Source: Variovorax sp. YR216
GTDB lineage: Bacteria > Pseudomonadota > Gammaproteobacteria > Burkholderiales > Burkholderiaceae_C
Direction: 5' to 3'
Assembly (NCBI RefSeq): GCF_900107745.1
Contig: NZ_FNRO01000007.1
Span: 124,001 to 188,000, forward strand
DNA length: 64,000 nucleotides
The notes beneath the pieces are model-generated. The model searched no databases. It saw nothing but the letters and a program-made list of their open reading frames with translations, and was not told the origin of the DNA. This document shows, in pieces, positions 26,087 to 34,954 of the stretch. Position numbers and translations under genes: made by a program. Positions within the stretch are counted from its first letter, which is position 1. Each line of letters begins with the position of its first letter.

Positions 26087-26929
26087 ATGTCGAAGAAGAC
26101 TGCGATCCGCCTGGCCGTCATCGGCTGCAGCCTGTCCGCGCTCACCGTGTTCGCGCACGCGGACCAATGGGACGAGATCAGCCAGCGCAAGGAGCTCAAG
26201 TGCGGCACTTTCGCGGACGTCCCGCCTTTCGCCGCACCTGATCCCAAGACGCGCGAGATGGTCGGCTTCGACGTCGACCTGTGCAACGCGCTCGCCAAGC
26301 AGCTGGGCCTTACGGCGAAGGTCACGCCGCTGTCGGTAGAGGCGCGGGTGCCTGAAGTCAAGCTCGGGCGCGTCGACGTCACGGTCGCGAACCTGGCTTA
26401 CACCAAGAGCCGCGGCGAGCAGATCCAGTTCAGCGACCCGTACTACATCGCCAAGGAAATGCTGGCGGTCAAGGCCTCCGACCCGGGCACGACCAAGGCC
26501 GACTTCAAGGGCAAGCGCCTGAGCTCGACGAAGGGATCGACGTCCGAACTGTCGATCAAGATGAACGGCTCCGAACCCGTCACCTTCCAGGACACCGGCT
26601 CGGCCTTCATGGCGGTGCAGCAGAACAAGTCGGTCGGCATGGTGGCGAACACCATGACCATCACCAAGCTCGTCAACCAGTCGAAGACCTCGGGGGTCGA
26701 GCTCAAGATGATCAAGGAGCCGATGGTCTACCAGCCGATCGGCATCGGCATGAAGAAGGACGAGCCGGTGCTGCTCTCCAAGGTCAACGCCGCGCTCTAT
26801 GCGCTCGACAAGTCGGGCGAGATCGACAGGCTCTGGGCCAAGTGGCTCGGCCCGAACACCGAGTACAAGCTGACGCGGGACGAGAAAGTAACGCCGTTGG
26901 CGGAGCTCAAGTTCGAATTGTTGCCGTAG
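26087..26929 (+). CDS. Amino acid ABC transporter periplasmic binding protein
   Basis: 280 residues. A Sec signal peptide ends at AHA|DQWDE. The mature protein has the family-3 solute-binding features GTFADVPPFAAPDP, GFDVDLCNALAKQLG and PYYIAKEMLAV. These receptors bind polar or acidic amino acids and related compounds. It is the last gene of the LysR-box operon, so the import system and an SDR are co-expressed. A specificity for 5-oxoproline or a hydroxy-amino acid is inference from the neighbouring Pxp genes. Confidence 0.9.
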   Translation: MSKKTAIRLAVIGCSLSALTVFAHADQWDEISQRKELKCGTFADVPPFAAPDPKTREMVGFDVDLCNALAKQLGLTAKVTPLSVEARVPEVKLGRVDVTVANLAYTKSRGEQIQFSDPYYIAKEMLAVKASDPGTTKADFKGKRLSSTKGSTSELSIKMNGSEPVTFQDTGSAFMAVQQNKSVGMVANTMTITKLVNQSKTSGVELKMIKEPMVYQPIGIGMKKDEPVLLSKVNAALYALDKSGEIDRLWAKWLGPNTEYKLTRDEKVTPLAELKFELLP

Positions 26930-26937
26930 GGCTCTTC

Positions 26938-26953
26938 TAGGCGTGTGCGCCTA
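26938..26953 (+). terminator. Short hairpin after the ABC transporter operon
   Basis: TAGGCG-TGTG-CGCCTA forms a 6-bp stem with a 4-base loop starting 9 bases after the binding protein stop codon. No clear T-run follows, so it is only a weak candidate for an intrinsic terminator or a 3'-end stabilising hairpin. Confidence 0.35.
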
Positions 26954-27093
26954 ATTGGAGCGAGCGCGGCTTGAGACATACTCGTCGATCCCGCCTCAAC
27001 CTTTGGCCGCAAGCGCCGATAGACACGAGCAAGCCTTGTTGCGCGTGCAGCGTCGGACGTCGGCAAGGCGCGTGCAACCCACGCGACTGCTCC

Positions 27094-27636
27094 ATGAACC
27101 TGCGAAGACTCCAGATCACCGGTCCCTCCGGCTCGCCCTATCGCCTGGGCGGGGTCATGAACATTCTTGACGGCGGGGACCTGCTGGGCACGATCGACCC
27201 GGTGCCGGTGAGCAGCGGCGGCAGCGCGGTCCACATCGAGCATTTCCGTCCCGCCAAGGTGGTGAGCGATGCGCAGATCCACATCGGCCGCCTGATCTTC
27301 CTGGAGATCTGCCAGTTCCTGGCCGACGGCTTCCAACAGGTCCAGACCGTGAGCTTCGCCTTCACGCGCCGGGTGGACATCCTCGGCGGCGGCTCGCAGC
27401 AGGCGGCCGCGCGCGCCGAGACGATGGAGCGCATCGGCGCAGTCGACGTGACCATCACGCCCCATGCGATGGCGGGCCACTTCGTGGTGTCCGGGCAATG
27501 GCACTACAGCCGCGAGAACCTCCGGGCGCTTGGCGTCGTGCTGGTCGAGGAGCGCCTGCGCTACACGAAGTGGGCGTCGCAAGCGCGGCCGGCGCCGGGG
27601 GTCTTGCAGGGGTTGCGCAGCCTGCTGGTGCGCTAG
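27094..27636 (+). CDS. Conserved-looking hypothetical protein
   Basis: 180 residues from the ATG at 27094. I do not recognise a domain. There is no signal peptide or membrane helix. The sequence alternates short hydrophobic and polar blocks (VMNILDGGDLLGTIDP near 20, IGRLIFLEICQFLADGF near 65, a histidine-rich spot PHAMAGHFVVSGQWHYS near 130), suggesting a soluble alpha/beta protein. Codon use matches the surroundings. The TAG stop overlaps the TAG stop of the convergent UDG-like gene in the word CTAG. It stands alone between two operons. Confidence 0.6.
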   Translation: MNLRRLQITGPSGSPYRLGGVMNILDGGDLLGTIDPVPVSSGGSAVHIEHFRPAKVVSDAQIHIGRLIFLEICQFLADGFQQVQTVSFAFTRRVDILGGGSQQAAARAETMERIGAVDVTITPHAMAGHFVVSGQWHYSRENLRALGVVLVEERLRYTKWASQARPAPGVLQGLRSLLVR

Positions 27637-28226
27637 GGCAGTTCGATCAATTTCCGCACCTGCGCCCTCAGCGCCGGGATCACTTCCTCGTCGAACCACG
27701 GATTGCGGCGCAGCCAGACGTTGTTGCGCGGGCTCGGGTGGGGCAGGGGGAGCATGGCGGGCCAATGGTCCCGCCATGCGCGGACCGTCCCGGTCACCGT
27801 GGCGCCGGCACCGTGCTCGAGGTGCCAGGCTTGCGCGTATTGGCCGATCGCCAGTGTCAGCCGGATGTTCGGCAACCCGGCCAGCACGCGATCACGCCAG
27901 GCGGTGGCGCATTCCGGCCGGGGCGGCAGGTCGCCCGAGGCGCCGGTCCCCGGATAGCAGAAGCCCATCGGGACGATGGCGATGAGGGTGGGGTCGTGGA
28001 AGGTCTCCCTGTCGACGCCCATCCAGAGGCGCAGACGATCGCCGCTCGCGTCGTCGAAGGGGATGCCGCTCCGGTCCACCTTTCTCCCCGGCGCCTGGCC
28101 TGCGATGAGGATGCGCGCGGCGCGGTGCGCCTGCAGGACGGGCCTCGGCGGCTGCGGCAGTTGCGGCGCGCACAGGGTGCACGCACGGATGTCGCGCAGC
28201 AGCGGTGCGAGGCCGCGGGCAGTCAC
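27633..28226 (-). CDS. Uracil-DNA glycosylase superfamily protein
   Basis: 197 residues from a GTG start that overlaps the upstream hydrolase stop (GTGA). The superfamily's motif A reads LIAGQAPGRK and motif B reads PLPHPSPRNN; GQAPG replaces the more usual GEAPG. An N-terminal CTLC pair recalls the iron-sulfur families, but a full four-cysteine set is not obvious (other cysteines lie in FCYPG and PECATA). It could remove uracil or another damaged base from DNA, or be a non-canonical member. The family is moderately sure; activity is not. Confidence 0.75.
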   Translation of the reverse strand: MTARGLAPLLRDIRACTLCAPQLPQPPRPVLQAHRAARILIAGQAPGRKVDRSGIPFDDASGDRLRLWMGVDRETFHDPTLIAIVPMGFCYPGTGASGDLPPRPECATAWRDRVLAGLPNIRLTLAIGQYAQAWHLEHGAGATVTGTVRAWRDHWPAMLPLPHPSPRNNVWLRRNPWFDEEVIPALRAQVRKLIELP

Positions 28227-29539
28227 GGCCTGAACAGCCGGTAGATCCGGTCGTAGAAGTCCGCAGGAAAGCGCCAGTAGCGCGCGCCGCCCGGCGTGAG
28301 CTGCTCGTCGAGCCCGCGCCGGGTTGGCGGTGCGTTCAGCACGAACTGCGCGAGCATGTCGCCGCTGACCCACGGGTCGTCGTACCAGAAGGCATGCGAG
28401 GTCTCCGGCAGGTTGGGGATGTCCTTCGGGTCGACGCGGATCAGGTCGAAGCGCAGCTTGCGCGATGCGTCCACGAGGAAGCGGGTCTGTTCCTCGTCGA
28501 GCTCGGTCACGTCGGGGCGCCCCGCGCGCGAGGCCCGGCCGACGATCGCGGCGAAGCGCAGGACCGAATCGTTGAGGTTGGCCGCGATGCTCACGCGCTC
28601 GATGACGTCGATGTAGCCGCCCAGCTCGTTGACGAAGCGGCGTGTGTCGATGTCGGGCGCGGTGAAGTAGATCTGCCCGAGCCGCAGGCGCTTCTGGAGC
28701 TGTTCGCGCGTCTCTCCGGGGCGGGGCGTGCCCAGGCGCACCAGCGCGGGGCTCAGCACCTGCGCGCCGGCGCTGTAGGCCAGCACGTCGATCTTCGAGG
28801 CGCTGGTGTTCTCGGCCAGCAGCTCGACCATGCGCGCGAAGGGCGGGACCGAGGCTTCGGCGTTGCTGACGTCGGTGAGGTAGCGAAGGATCGACCCGGC
28901 CGAAGGCCACATGAACACCAGCACCACCATGCGCCGGCCCGTGAAGTGCCGGAACTGCGCCGCCTGCGCGGCCGCGCGCGGCACGGTGTTGTTGGAGCCG
29001 TGCACGTAGATCAGCAGTTCGCTGTTCGGGCTCGCGGCCAGCGCCTGGTTCACCATCGCGAAGAAGGCCTTGGCATCGGGCGAGTTCTTCACGTCTTCGC
29101 TGGCGCGCAGCTTTGCCATCTGTTCGAGACGGTCCAGGTGGACGATCGGCCGCTCGTCCGGATCGGTGCTGGTCGAGAGTCGGTGCAGCGTCTCCCAGTC
29201 CAGCGTCTCGTCGCCGACGCGGACGTGCGCGATGCCCATGCGCAGGTCGTCGCTCGGCACGATGGTGTGGATCGGGTCCGGGTGCTCGATCAGCGCCACG
29301 CGGTTGGTGGCGTAGAACACCGGCACCTCGGTGGTCTGGAGCTTGGCGCCGATCTTCTCGAAGGGGTCGACATCCCCGTTGCTGAAGGACGCTGGCGTCG
29401 GCATGAGCCGCACCGGCGCGTGGCAGGCCGCGAGCAGCCCCGCCAGGAGCACCGCGCAGGCGGTTCTTGCGATGGTCCCGAGACGCCCCCTGTTGCGTTG
29501 TTCCGTGGCGATCGAATCGGGGGCGTGCGTGGCGGTCAT
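28223..29539 (-). CDS. DUF900-type alpha/beta hydrolase lipoprotein
   Basis: 438 residues. The N-terminus runs TACAVLLAGLLAAC, a lipoprotein signal, so it is probably membrane-anchored in the periplasm. The hydrolase core shows EVPVFYATNR, LLIYVHGSNNTV (oxyanion side) and the nucleophile elbow LAYSAGA, the pattern of the DUF900 hydrolases. The substrate is unknown. A TATACT word on the minus strand at 29618-29613 could be its -10 element. It is coupled to the downstream UDG-like gene by a 4-base overlap, although no functional link is apparent. Confidence 0.72.
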   Translation of the reverse strand: MTATHAPDSIATEQRNRGRLGTIARTACAVLLAGLLAACHAPVRLMPTPASFSNGDVDPFEKIGAKLQTTEVPVFYATNRVALIEHPDPIHTIVPSDDLRMGIAHVRVGDETLDWETLHRLSTSTDPDERPIVHLDRLEQMAKLRASEDVKNSPDAKAFFAMVNQALAASPNSELLIYVHGSNNTVPRAAAQAAQFRHFTGRRMVVLVFMWPSAGSILRYLTDVSNAEASVPPFARMVELLAENTSASKIDVLAYSAGAQVLSPALVRLGTPRPGETREQLQKRLRLGQIYFTAPDIDTRRFVNELGGYIDVIERVSIAANLNDSVLRFAAIVGRASRAGRPDVTELDEEQTRFLVDASRKLRFDLIRVDPKDIPNLPETSHAFWYDDPWVSGDMLAQFVLNAPPTRRGLDEQLTPGGARYWRFPADFYDRIYRLFRP

Positions 29540-29641
29540 TCTTGAACGGATGGCAGGCGTGGATGGCTGATGACGAGTACCTGCCGCGCGACAGGCCCCG
29601 GACCCGTCCGCGAGTATAGGGAGCGGCCCCCGCCCCGCACG

Positions 29642-30793
29642 TCAGCCGACGAAGGCGCCCTGTGCGTTCAGGAGCGTCTGGCTGACGAAGCTGCTCGCGC
29701 GGCCGCCGTCCGCATACTCGATGCGCCAGCCGTCGACATCGAACGACCGGCGTCGCTGGAACTCCGCGAGCACCTTGGCGCGCGACGGGTTCGCGCCCGT
29801 GCTCGCGATCACCTGCGCGGCGTAGCGGCCGGCGAGGTAGCCGGCCAGGCTCACCGGCGTGGGGGACTCGTCGAACAGGCGCTGGAGCGCATCGCGATAC
29901 GCCCGCACCACCGGCACCTTGCTGGAGCGCGGGTTGGGCACGACCTGCGTGAAGATGATCGGCACCGACTTGCCGGGATTGAGTTGCATGAAGGTGTTGG
30001 TGTCGACATCGGCGAGGCACACCACATAGCGCTGCATGCCGCGGCGGCTCAGGCCCTGCGTGAACTGCGCGAGCTCGATGCCCGCGCCCATGAAGACGAG
30101 GAAGAAGGGCGCATCCGGGCGCAGCTGCGAGGCATAGGCCGCCGGGTCCTGTCCGGCCGGGATGGCCAGCGTGCGCAGCTTGATCTTCAGCCGGCCGCCG
30201 ATCGCCTCGGTGCTGGCGCGGAGGGCTTCGGCACGCGCGGGGTTCGGGTACACGATGCCGAGCTCGGAAACGCCCATCTCGGCGAGGTTCCTGAGCACGT
30301 AGCGGATCTGGTCCTCGCGCGAGGCGAAGAGGCTGAACACATGGGGATCGCGGTCGAACTGCGAATCGGCAAGCCACGGTGCGACATGGGCGATGTCCAG
30401 CTTCGCGGCCGCGGCCTCCTTGAGGCTCGACAGGGCCAGCGCCTCGCCCACCGTGCCCAGCAGGGCCACCTGCGCGGGATCGTTCCTGACGAGCTGGATC
30501 GCATTGTGCGCCGAGACCTCCGTGCCGTCGGTTTCCACCGTGGAAAGCTGCGGCGCGGCGGCGTTGGCCTTGCGCAATTCGGCGAAGGCGAGGCGGATGC
30601 CGGTCGCGTAGTCCCGCGAGAACTCCTGCTGGTCCGGCGACATGTCGAGCAACTGCGTGACGCGCGGGCCTGCGCTGTCGGCGGCACGTGACTGGGCGAA
30701 TGCGAGCATCGGTGCGCCGGTGACGGCGCACGCGGCGGTGGCGGCCGTGGCCTGGAGGAGGCGGCGGCGCAAAGGAAGTTGCGGTGAATTCAT
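29642..30793 (-). CDS. ABC transporter substrate-binding protein, type-1 fold (LivJ-like)
   Basis: 383 residues. The N-terminus LRRRLLQATAATAACAVTG ending AFA looks like a twin-arginine signal. The mature part has the periplasmic-binding type-1 pattern (IRLAFAELRKANAA, NPAQ-like LVRNDPAQVALLG, GVSELGIVYPNPARA, FLVFMGAGIELAQFTQGL). These proteins bind branched-chain amino acids, amides or aromatic acids. No Liv permease or ATPase genes are near, so it is an orphan receptor whose partner transporter or sensor is elsewhere; the chemoreceptor gene is divergent from it across a 197-bp gap. Confidence 0.78.
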   Translation of the reverse strand: MNSPQLPLRRRLLQATAATAACAVTGAPMLAFAQSRAADSAGPRVTQLLDMSPDQQEFSRDYATGIRLAFAELRKANAAAPQLSTVETDGTEVSAHNAIQLVRNDPAQVALLGTVGEALALSSLKEAAAAKLDIAHVAPWLADSQFDRDPHVFSLFASREDQIRYVLRNLAEMGVSELGIVYPNPARAEALRASTEAIGGRLKIKLRTLAIPAGQDPAAYASQLRPDAPFFLVFMGAGIELAQFTQGLSRRGMQRYVVCLADVDTNTFMQLNPGKSVPIIFTQVVPNPRSSKVPVVRAYRDALQRLFDESPTPVSLAGYLAGRYAAQVIASTGANPSRAKVLAEFQRRRSFDVDGWRIEYADGGRASSFVSQTLLNAQGAFVG

Positions 30794-30925
30794 GCGGCGC
30801 GAGGCTATGAGGCCCGTATGACAGGACCGGGTCTGGTGACCTTCCCCGCGTGAAGTAGGTCACGTATCCCGAAGGTTTATTTCGGTACAGGCCGAAATCA
30901 AGGCGAAGCTGCCGCGCAGATGCCC

Positions 30926-30952
30926 TCAATTCTTGCGCCGGACTGCCGATAT
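30926..30952 (+). promoter_or_regulatory. Sigma-28 (FliA)-type promoter for the chemoreceptor gene
   Basis: TCAATTCT (30926-30933), then 11 bases, then GCCGATAT (30945-30952). The -10 matches the flagellar consensus GCCGATAA at 7 of 8 positions, the spacer is the canonical 11, and the -35 matches TAAAGTTT at 5 of 8. The start codon follows 39 bases later. Flagellar-class control of a methyl-accepting chemotaxis protein is expected. Confidence 0.6.
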
Positions 30953-30990
30953 GCCGTGACAGTCGGACGAGCCGACCAAAAGGAACTGGC

Positions 30991-32532
30991 GTGAAGAACT
31001 GGAAGATCGGTGCCCGCCTGGGCGTGGGATTCGGCCTCGTGCTGGCCATGATGGTGTTGATCACGGCGCTCGGCATCTGGCGCTTGCGCGAAACCACGGC
31101 GGCCGCCGAAGAGATCACGCATCAGCCGCTCGCCAAGGAACGGATCATCAGCGATTGGTACAGGCTGGTGGAGATCGGCGTTCGCCGGACGACCGCAATC
31201 GCCAAGAGCTCGGATCCGTCGCTCGGGCCCTACTTCGCCGAGGAGAGCGCGAACTCCACGAAAGCCGCACAGGCGATGCAGAAGCAGCTCGAGCCGCTGC
31301 TGACGAGCGAGGATGAAAAGGCGCTGTGGAAGGACTTCCAGGAGGTGCGGACCCGATACCTCGAAGCGCGGGACGTCGTGGTCAAGACCAAGGCAGAGGG
31401 CAAGCAGGAAGAGGCCAACGCCGCCCTGGAGAAGCAGTTCATCCCTGTCGCCAACACCTACCTGGGCAACGTGCAGCGCCTGCTCGACATGCAGCGCCGC
31501 GCGATCGATGGCACGGTGGTCCAGCTCGGTGCCAGCTATCGAACCAGCCGGGATCTGCTCCTGGCCCTCGGCGCCGCCGTGCTGTGCCTGGGTGGCTTCT
31601 TCGCCTGGCGACTGTCGACCGGCATCACCCGGCCCCTGCGCCGGGCCGTGACGGCCGCGCAAGCAGTGGCATCCGGCGATCTGTCCATCAAGATCGAGGC
31701 AGACAGCCGCGACGAAACCGGACAGTTGCTGCTGGCACTCAACGACATGAATGCGAGCCTGATCCAGATCGTCGGGGAAGTGCGCACCGGAACGGACACG
31801 ATCGCGACGGCGTCCGGCCAGATTGCAACTGGCAACCAGGACCTGTCGTCGCGCACCGAGCAGCAGGCCAGTTCATTGGAGCAGACCGCTGCGTCCATGG
31901 AAGAGCTCACCGGCACGGTCAAGCAGAACGCAGACAACGCGCGTCAGGCCAATCAGCTGGCCTTGTCGGCGTCCCAGGTGGCCATCCGCGGCGGCAGCGT
32001 CGTGGGCGAGGTGGTCGGCACGATGGACTCGATCAACTCGTCGTCACGCAAGGTGGTGGACATCATCGGGGTCATCGACGGGATCGCCTTCCAGACCAAT
32101 ATCCTGGCGCTGAATGCCGCGGTGGAAGCGGCGCGCGCGGGGGAGCAAGGACGCGGTTTCGCGGTGGTCGCCTCCGAGGTCCGCAACCTTGCGCAGCGAT
32201 CCGCCGCTGCCGCCAAGGAGATCAAGACACTCATCGGCGATTCGGTGGAAAGGGTGGAGGAAGGCACGCGGCAGGTGGCCGAAGCGGGCCGCACGATGGA
32301 GGAGATCGTCGAAAGCGTCAAGCGCGTCACCGACATCATGGGCGAGATCGCGGCGGCGAGCCAGGAGCAGACCTCGGGCATCGAGCAGATCAACCAGGCG
32401 ATCACGCAGATGGATCAGGTGACCCAGCAGAACGCCGCGCTGGTCGAACAGGCGTCGGCGGCGGCCGGATCGCTTCAGGATCAGGCCAGCCAGCTGTCGC
32501 GCGCGGTCGGGGTCTTCAAGCTGCAGCGTTAG
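30991..32532 (+). CDS. Methyl-accepting chemotaxis protein
   Basis: 513 residues from a GTG start. Membrane helix 1 is near residues 11-31 (GFGLVLAMMVLITALGIW), a four-helix-bundle ligand domain spans about 35-190, and membrane helix 2 is near 190-209. A HAMP domain follows (about 210-263), then the signalling domain with the hairpin tip IDGIAFQTNILALNAAVEAA and ARAGEQGRGFAVVASEVRNL. No CheR-tethering pentapeptide ends the protein. It senses a periplasmic ligand, possibly through the divergently encoded orphan binding protein, and controls CheA. Confidence 0.92.
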   Translation: MKNWKIGARLGVGFGLVLAMMVLITALGIWRLRETTAAAEEITHQPLAKERIISDWYRLVEIGVRRTTAIAKSSDPSLGPYFAEESANSTKAAQAMQKQLEPLLTSEDEKALWKDFQEVRTRYLEARDVVVKTKAEGKQEEANAALEKQFIPVANTYLGNVQRLLDMQRRAIDGTVVQLGASYRTSRDLLLALGAAVLCLGGFFAWRLSTGITRPLRRAVTAAQAVASGDLSIKIEADSRDETGQLLLALNDMNASLIQIVGEVRTGTDTIATASGQIATGNQDLSSRTEQQASSLEQTAASMEELTGTVKQNADNARQANQLALSASQVAIRGGSVVGEVVGTMDSINSSSRKVVDIIGVIDGIAFQTNILALNAAVEAARAGEQGRGFAVVASEVRNLAQRSAAAAKEIKTLIGDSVERVEEGTRQVAEAGRTMEEIVESVKRVTDIMGEIAAASQEQTSGIEQINQAITQMDQVTQQNAALVEQASAAAGSLQDQASQLSRAVGVFKLQR

Positions 32533-32614
32533 GTCGCGCGGACTTGGTTTTTCGAGGCGATAGGTCTAGGCTGCACGCGGAGTGCGCTGCTGGAGTTTGA
32601 GAGGTGCTTCAGAA

Positions 32615-32971
32615 ATGAGCCGACCCGTTGTCTTCCTGGCCGTCACGCTTGCCGTCACCGGCGCCACGGCCCAGGCCCCGATTTCAGTGACGGGCGGTGG
32701 GTCGCCGATCACGGTTCAGCCCGTCCAGATTGGTCGCCCTTACGACAGCGGGGGCGCAGCCGATGCGCTGCGCGCGCGGGAGCAGGATCAGGCGCGGCAA
32801 CCCGCGGTGCCGCAACCGGCCCCGTCCCCGGTGCCGCTCAGCAACTGCACTGCGGGAGGATGCTGGGACAGTCAGGGCAAGCTGTACAACAGCACGGGCG
32901 ACGGGTCCCGGTTCATCAGTCCGGAAGGAAGGCTGTGCCAGACCAACGGGAAATTCATCCAGTGCAACTGA
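32615..32971 (+). CDS. Small secreted hypothetical protein
   Basis: 118 residues. A signal peptide is evident (MSRPVVFLAVTLAVTGATAQA). A low-complexity, glutamine/arginine/proline-rich middle follows (RAREQDQARQPAVPQPAPSP), then a cysteine-containing C-terminal module: NCTAGGCWDSQGKLYN, and CQTNGKFIQCN at the end. Four cysteines could form two disulfides in the periplasm. I recognise no functional family, although such C-terminal modules are common in small exported Burkholderiales proteins. Confidence 0.6.
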   Translation: MSRPVVFLAVTLAVTGATAQAPISVTGGGSPITVQPVQIGRPYDSGGAADALRAREQDQARQPAVPQPAPSPVPLSNCTAGGCWDSQGKLYNSTGDGSRFISPEGRLCQTNGKFIQCN

Positions 32972-32988
32972 CCCATCAGCATGGGTCA
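32969..32988 (+). terminator. Palindromic hairpin at the end of the small secreted protein gene
   Basis: TGACCCAT-CAGC-ATGGGTCA has perfect 8-bp arms and begins at the TGA stop codon itself. It is followed by CGCTCCCC, not a T-run, so termination is uncertain; it may protect the mRNA 3' end. Confidence 0.4.
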
Positions 32989-33132
32989 CGCTCCCCTTGG
33001 GCGAAGCTCGTGTCGAACTCCGCAGCGCCTTGAACCCGGCCGCAAGCGCGAAGGAGCTCCTCGTCATTGCCGTTGCCCTCTGCCAGTCACGCTCGCACAA
33101 TGCCCTGTTGAGTCATTTTCGATTGGGTGGAA

Positions 33133-34323
33133 ATGGCATTTCGACCAAACGTCCTGATCGTCGGAGGCGGCATTGGCGGCTTGTTCGCCGCCAATGCGCT
33201 GATCGGCCAGGGGCTGCGCGTTTCTGTCTACGAACAGGCGTCCGCGCTGGGCGAGATCGGCGCTGGTGTGTTTGTGACACCGAATGCGGTGCGCCACCTG
33301 CAGCGTGTGGGCCTCGGGCCCGCCGTCGAGAGATGGGGGGCGCGAGTCGGTCCCGGCTCCTGCTACTTTCGCCACGACGGTACGCCAATCGCCGCGGTGC
33401 AGGTGTCCGATGCCTCCGGCTGGAACGCGACCTATGGCATGCACCGCGCCGACTTTGTCGATTTCCTCGCTGCCAACCTGCCCGCCGGGATCGTCCATAC
33501 CGGCCATCGTGCTATCGGCTTCGAGCAGACTGACGACGTAGCCCGCGTCGAGTTTGCCAACGGCGCCATCGCCGAGGCCGACGTCGTGGTTGCCGCCGAC
33601 GGCATACATTCCGAACTGCGTTCCTACGTCTTTCCGCCCTCGAAGCCCGTCTTCCACGGCACCGTTTCATATCGAGGTCTGGTCTCGCGCGAGCGCCTGC
33701 CGAACTGGCCGATGGATCGCTGGCAAATGTGGGCCGGCCCATCCAGGCATTTCCTGGTCTTCCCTGTTCGTCACGGAACGATAGTCAACTACGTCGGTTT
33801 CGTGCCGACCGATGAGGAGATGAAGGAATCATGGTCCGCGCCCGGTGATCCAGTGGCGCTGCGCCGCGAGTTCGAAGGTTGGGACCCGCGCATCGCCGAT
33901 GTGCTGCAGCAGGTCGACAAGACATTTCGATGGGCACTCTACGACCGTGAGCCGCTACCGACGTGGACCAAGGGCCGGTTGACACTGCTCGGCGACGCGG
34001 CACATCCGATGCTGCCGCATCTGGGTCAGGGGGCCAACCAGGCCATCGAGGACGGCATGGCGCTCGCGACGATTCTGGGCCAGGTGGACACATCGAGAGT
34101 ACCGGCGTCGCTGCTTGTCTACGAGCGATTGCGTCGCAAGCGCGTGGCGGAGATTCAGCTTGGTGCCCGACAGAATGGACTTCGTCTCGACTCGACCGAC
34201 ATCGATCTCCGTGCCCGTGACGCGGAGCTCTCCGCGCACGCCGAATTCCGCAAGCGCCTCTATACCTACGACGTGGTGCCGGAAGCGCGCGCCGCCGCGG
34301 CGGCGCCTCCCGGGGCCAAGTAG
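33133..34323 (+). CDS. FAD-dependent monooxygenase (salicylate/6-hydroxynicotinate hydroxylase-like)
   Basis: 396 residues, class A flavoprotein monooxygenase. The N-terminal FAD motif is VLIVGGGIGGLFAANALIG, then VVAADGIHSELR (the DG motif) and GDAAHPMLPHLGQGANQAIE (FAD/NADPH-binding GD motif). Members hydroxylate aromatic acids such as salicylate or N-heteroaromatics using NAD(P)H and O2. I chose ATG 33133; a GTG two codons earlier is possible. It is followed 61 bases later by a cytochrome b561 gene, which is not a known electron partner of this class. Aromatic substrate unknown. Confidence 0.82.
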   Translation: MAFRPNVLIVGGGIGGLFAANALIGQGLRVSVYEQASALGEIGAGVFVTPNAVRHLQRVGLGPAVERWGARVGPGSCYFRHDGTPIAAVQVSDASGWNATYGMHRADFVDFLAANLPAGIVHTGHRAIGFEQTDDVARVEFANGAIAEADVVVAADGIHSELRSYVFPPSKPVFHGTVSYRGLVSRERLPNWPMDRWQMWAGPSRHFLVFPVRHGTIVNYVGFVPTDEEMKESWSAPGDPVALRREFEGWDPRIADVLQQVDKTFRWALYDREPLPTWTKGRLTLLGDAAHPMLPHLGQGANQAIEDGMALATILGQVDTSRVPASLLVYERLRRKRVAEIQLGARQNGLRLDSTDIDLRARDAELSAHAEFRKRLYTYDVVPEARAAAAAPPGAK

Positions 34324-34384
34324 TCACGCGTCGGTGATATACCCGGCGAGTCACGCCTCGTATAGCCTCCGCTCTCGCTACACC

Positions 34385-34954
34385 ATGAATCAGCAGCCCG
34401 CTTCCCGCTATGACAGTTTCAGCCAGGTCCTCCACTGGGTCACGGCCATCACCGTAACCGTCGCATTCATCCTCGGACCAGGTGGTTTCGGTCGCCTGAT
34501 GCGCCAAGGGGTCGACCCGGCCACTCGAAGCGACATCGTATGGCACGAGTCCTTGGGGATGCTCGTATTGGTGCTGACCGTGCTGCGTCTGGCATGGATG
34601 GCCCTACGCCCGGCCGCACCGCAGTTTCAGATGGCCAGGTGGATGCATCTGGCAGCCAAGCTGGTGAGGATTGCGCTGTGGGTGCTGCTTCTTGCGTTGC
34701 CCGTCACCGCGTTCCTGGCCCTGGGAAGCGAAGGCCATCCCCTTACGCTCCTGGGAGGCGTACGCATCGACCGAATGCCCTTCATCGCAGAATCCCGGGT
34801 CGCTGGCCTGGCTGACTGGGGCGACGTGCACCAATTCCTGGGTGACTCCATCATGTGGCTCGCCGGCCTGCACGCCGTTGCCGCCATCCTCCATCATGTG
34901 GTGCTCAAGGACGGGGTGCTCGTGGCGATGTTGCCTCAGGGAAAATCTCGCTAG
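34385..34954 (+). CDS. Cytochrome b561-family protein (CybB type)
   Basis: 189 residues, four hydrophobic segments, and haem-ligand histidines in the expected places: QVLHWVTA in helix 1, IVWHESLG at helix 2, and DVHQFLGD plus AGLHAVAAILHHVVLKDG in the later helices. It is an inner-membrane di-haem quinol-linked electron carrier; CybB oxidises ubiquinol with superoxide. A nine-residue soluble N-terminus precedes helix 1. It follows the FAD monooxygenase on the same strand with a 61-bp gap. Confidence 0.85.
   Translation: MNQQPASRYDSFSQVLHWVTAITVTVAFILGPGGFGRLMRQGVDPATRSDIVWHESLGMLVLVLTVLRLAWMALRPAAPQFQMARWMHLAAKLVRIALWVLLLALPVTAFLALGSEGHPLTLLGGVRIDRMPFIAESRVAGLADWGDVHQFLGDSIMWLAGLHAVAAILHHVVLKDGVLVAMLPQGKSR

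Noticed and set aside
27633..31118. A 1161-codon open frame on the minus strand
   Set aside because: Only its last 197 codons encode a recognisable protein (UDG-like). The rest overlaps the DUF900 hydrolase and binding-protein genes in another frame and has no family features.
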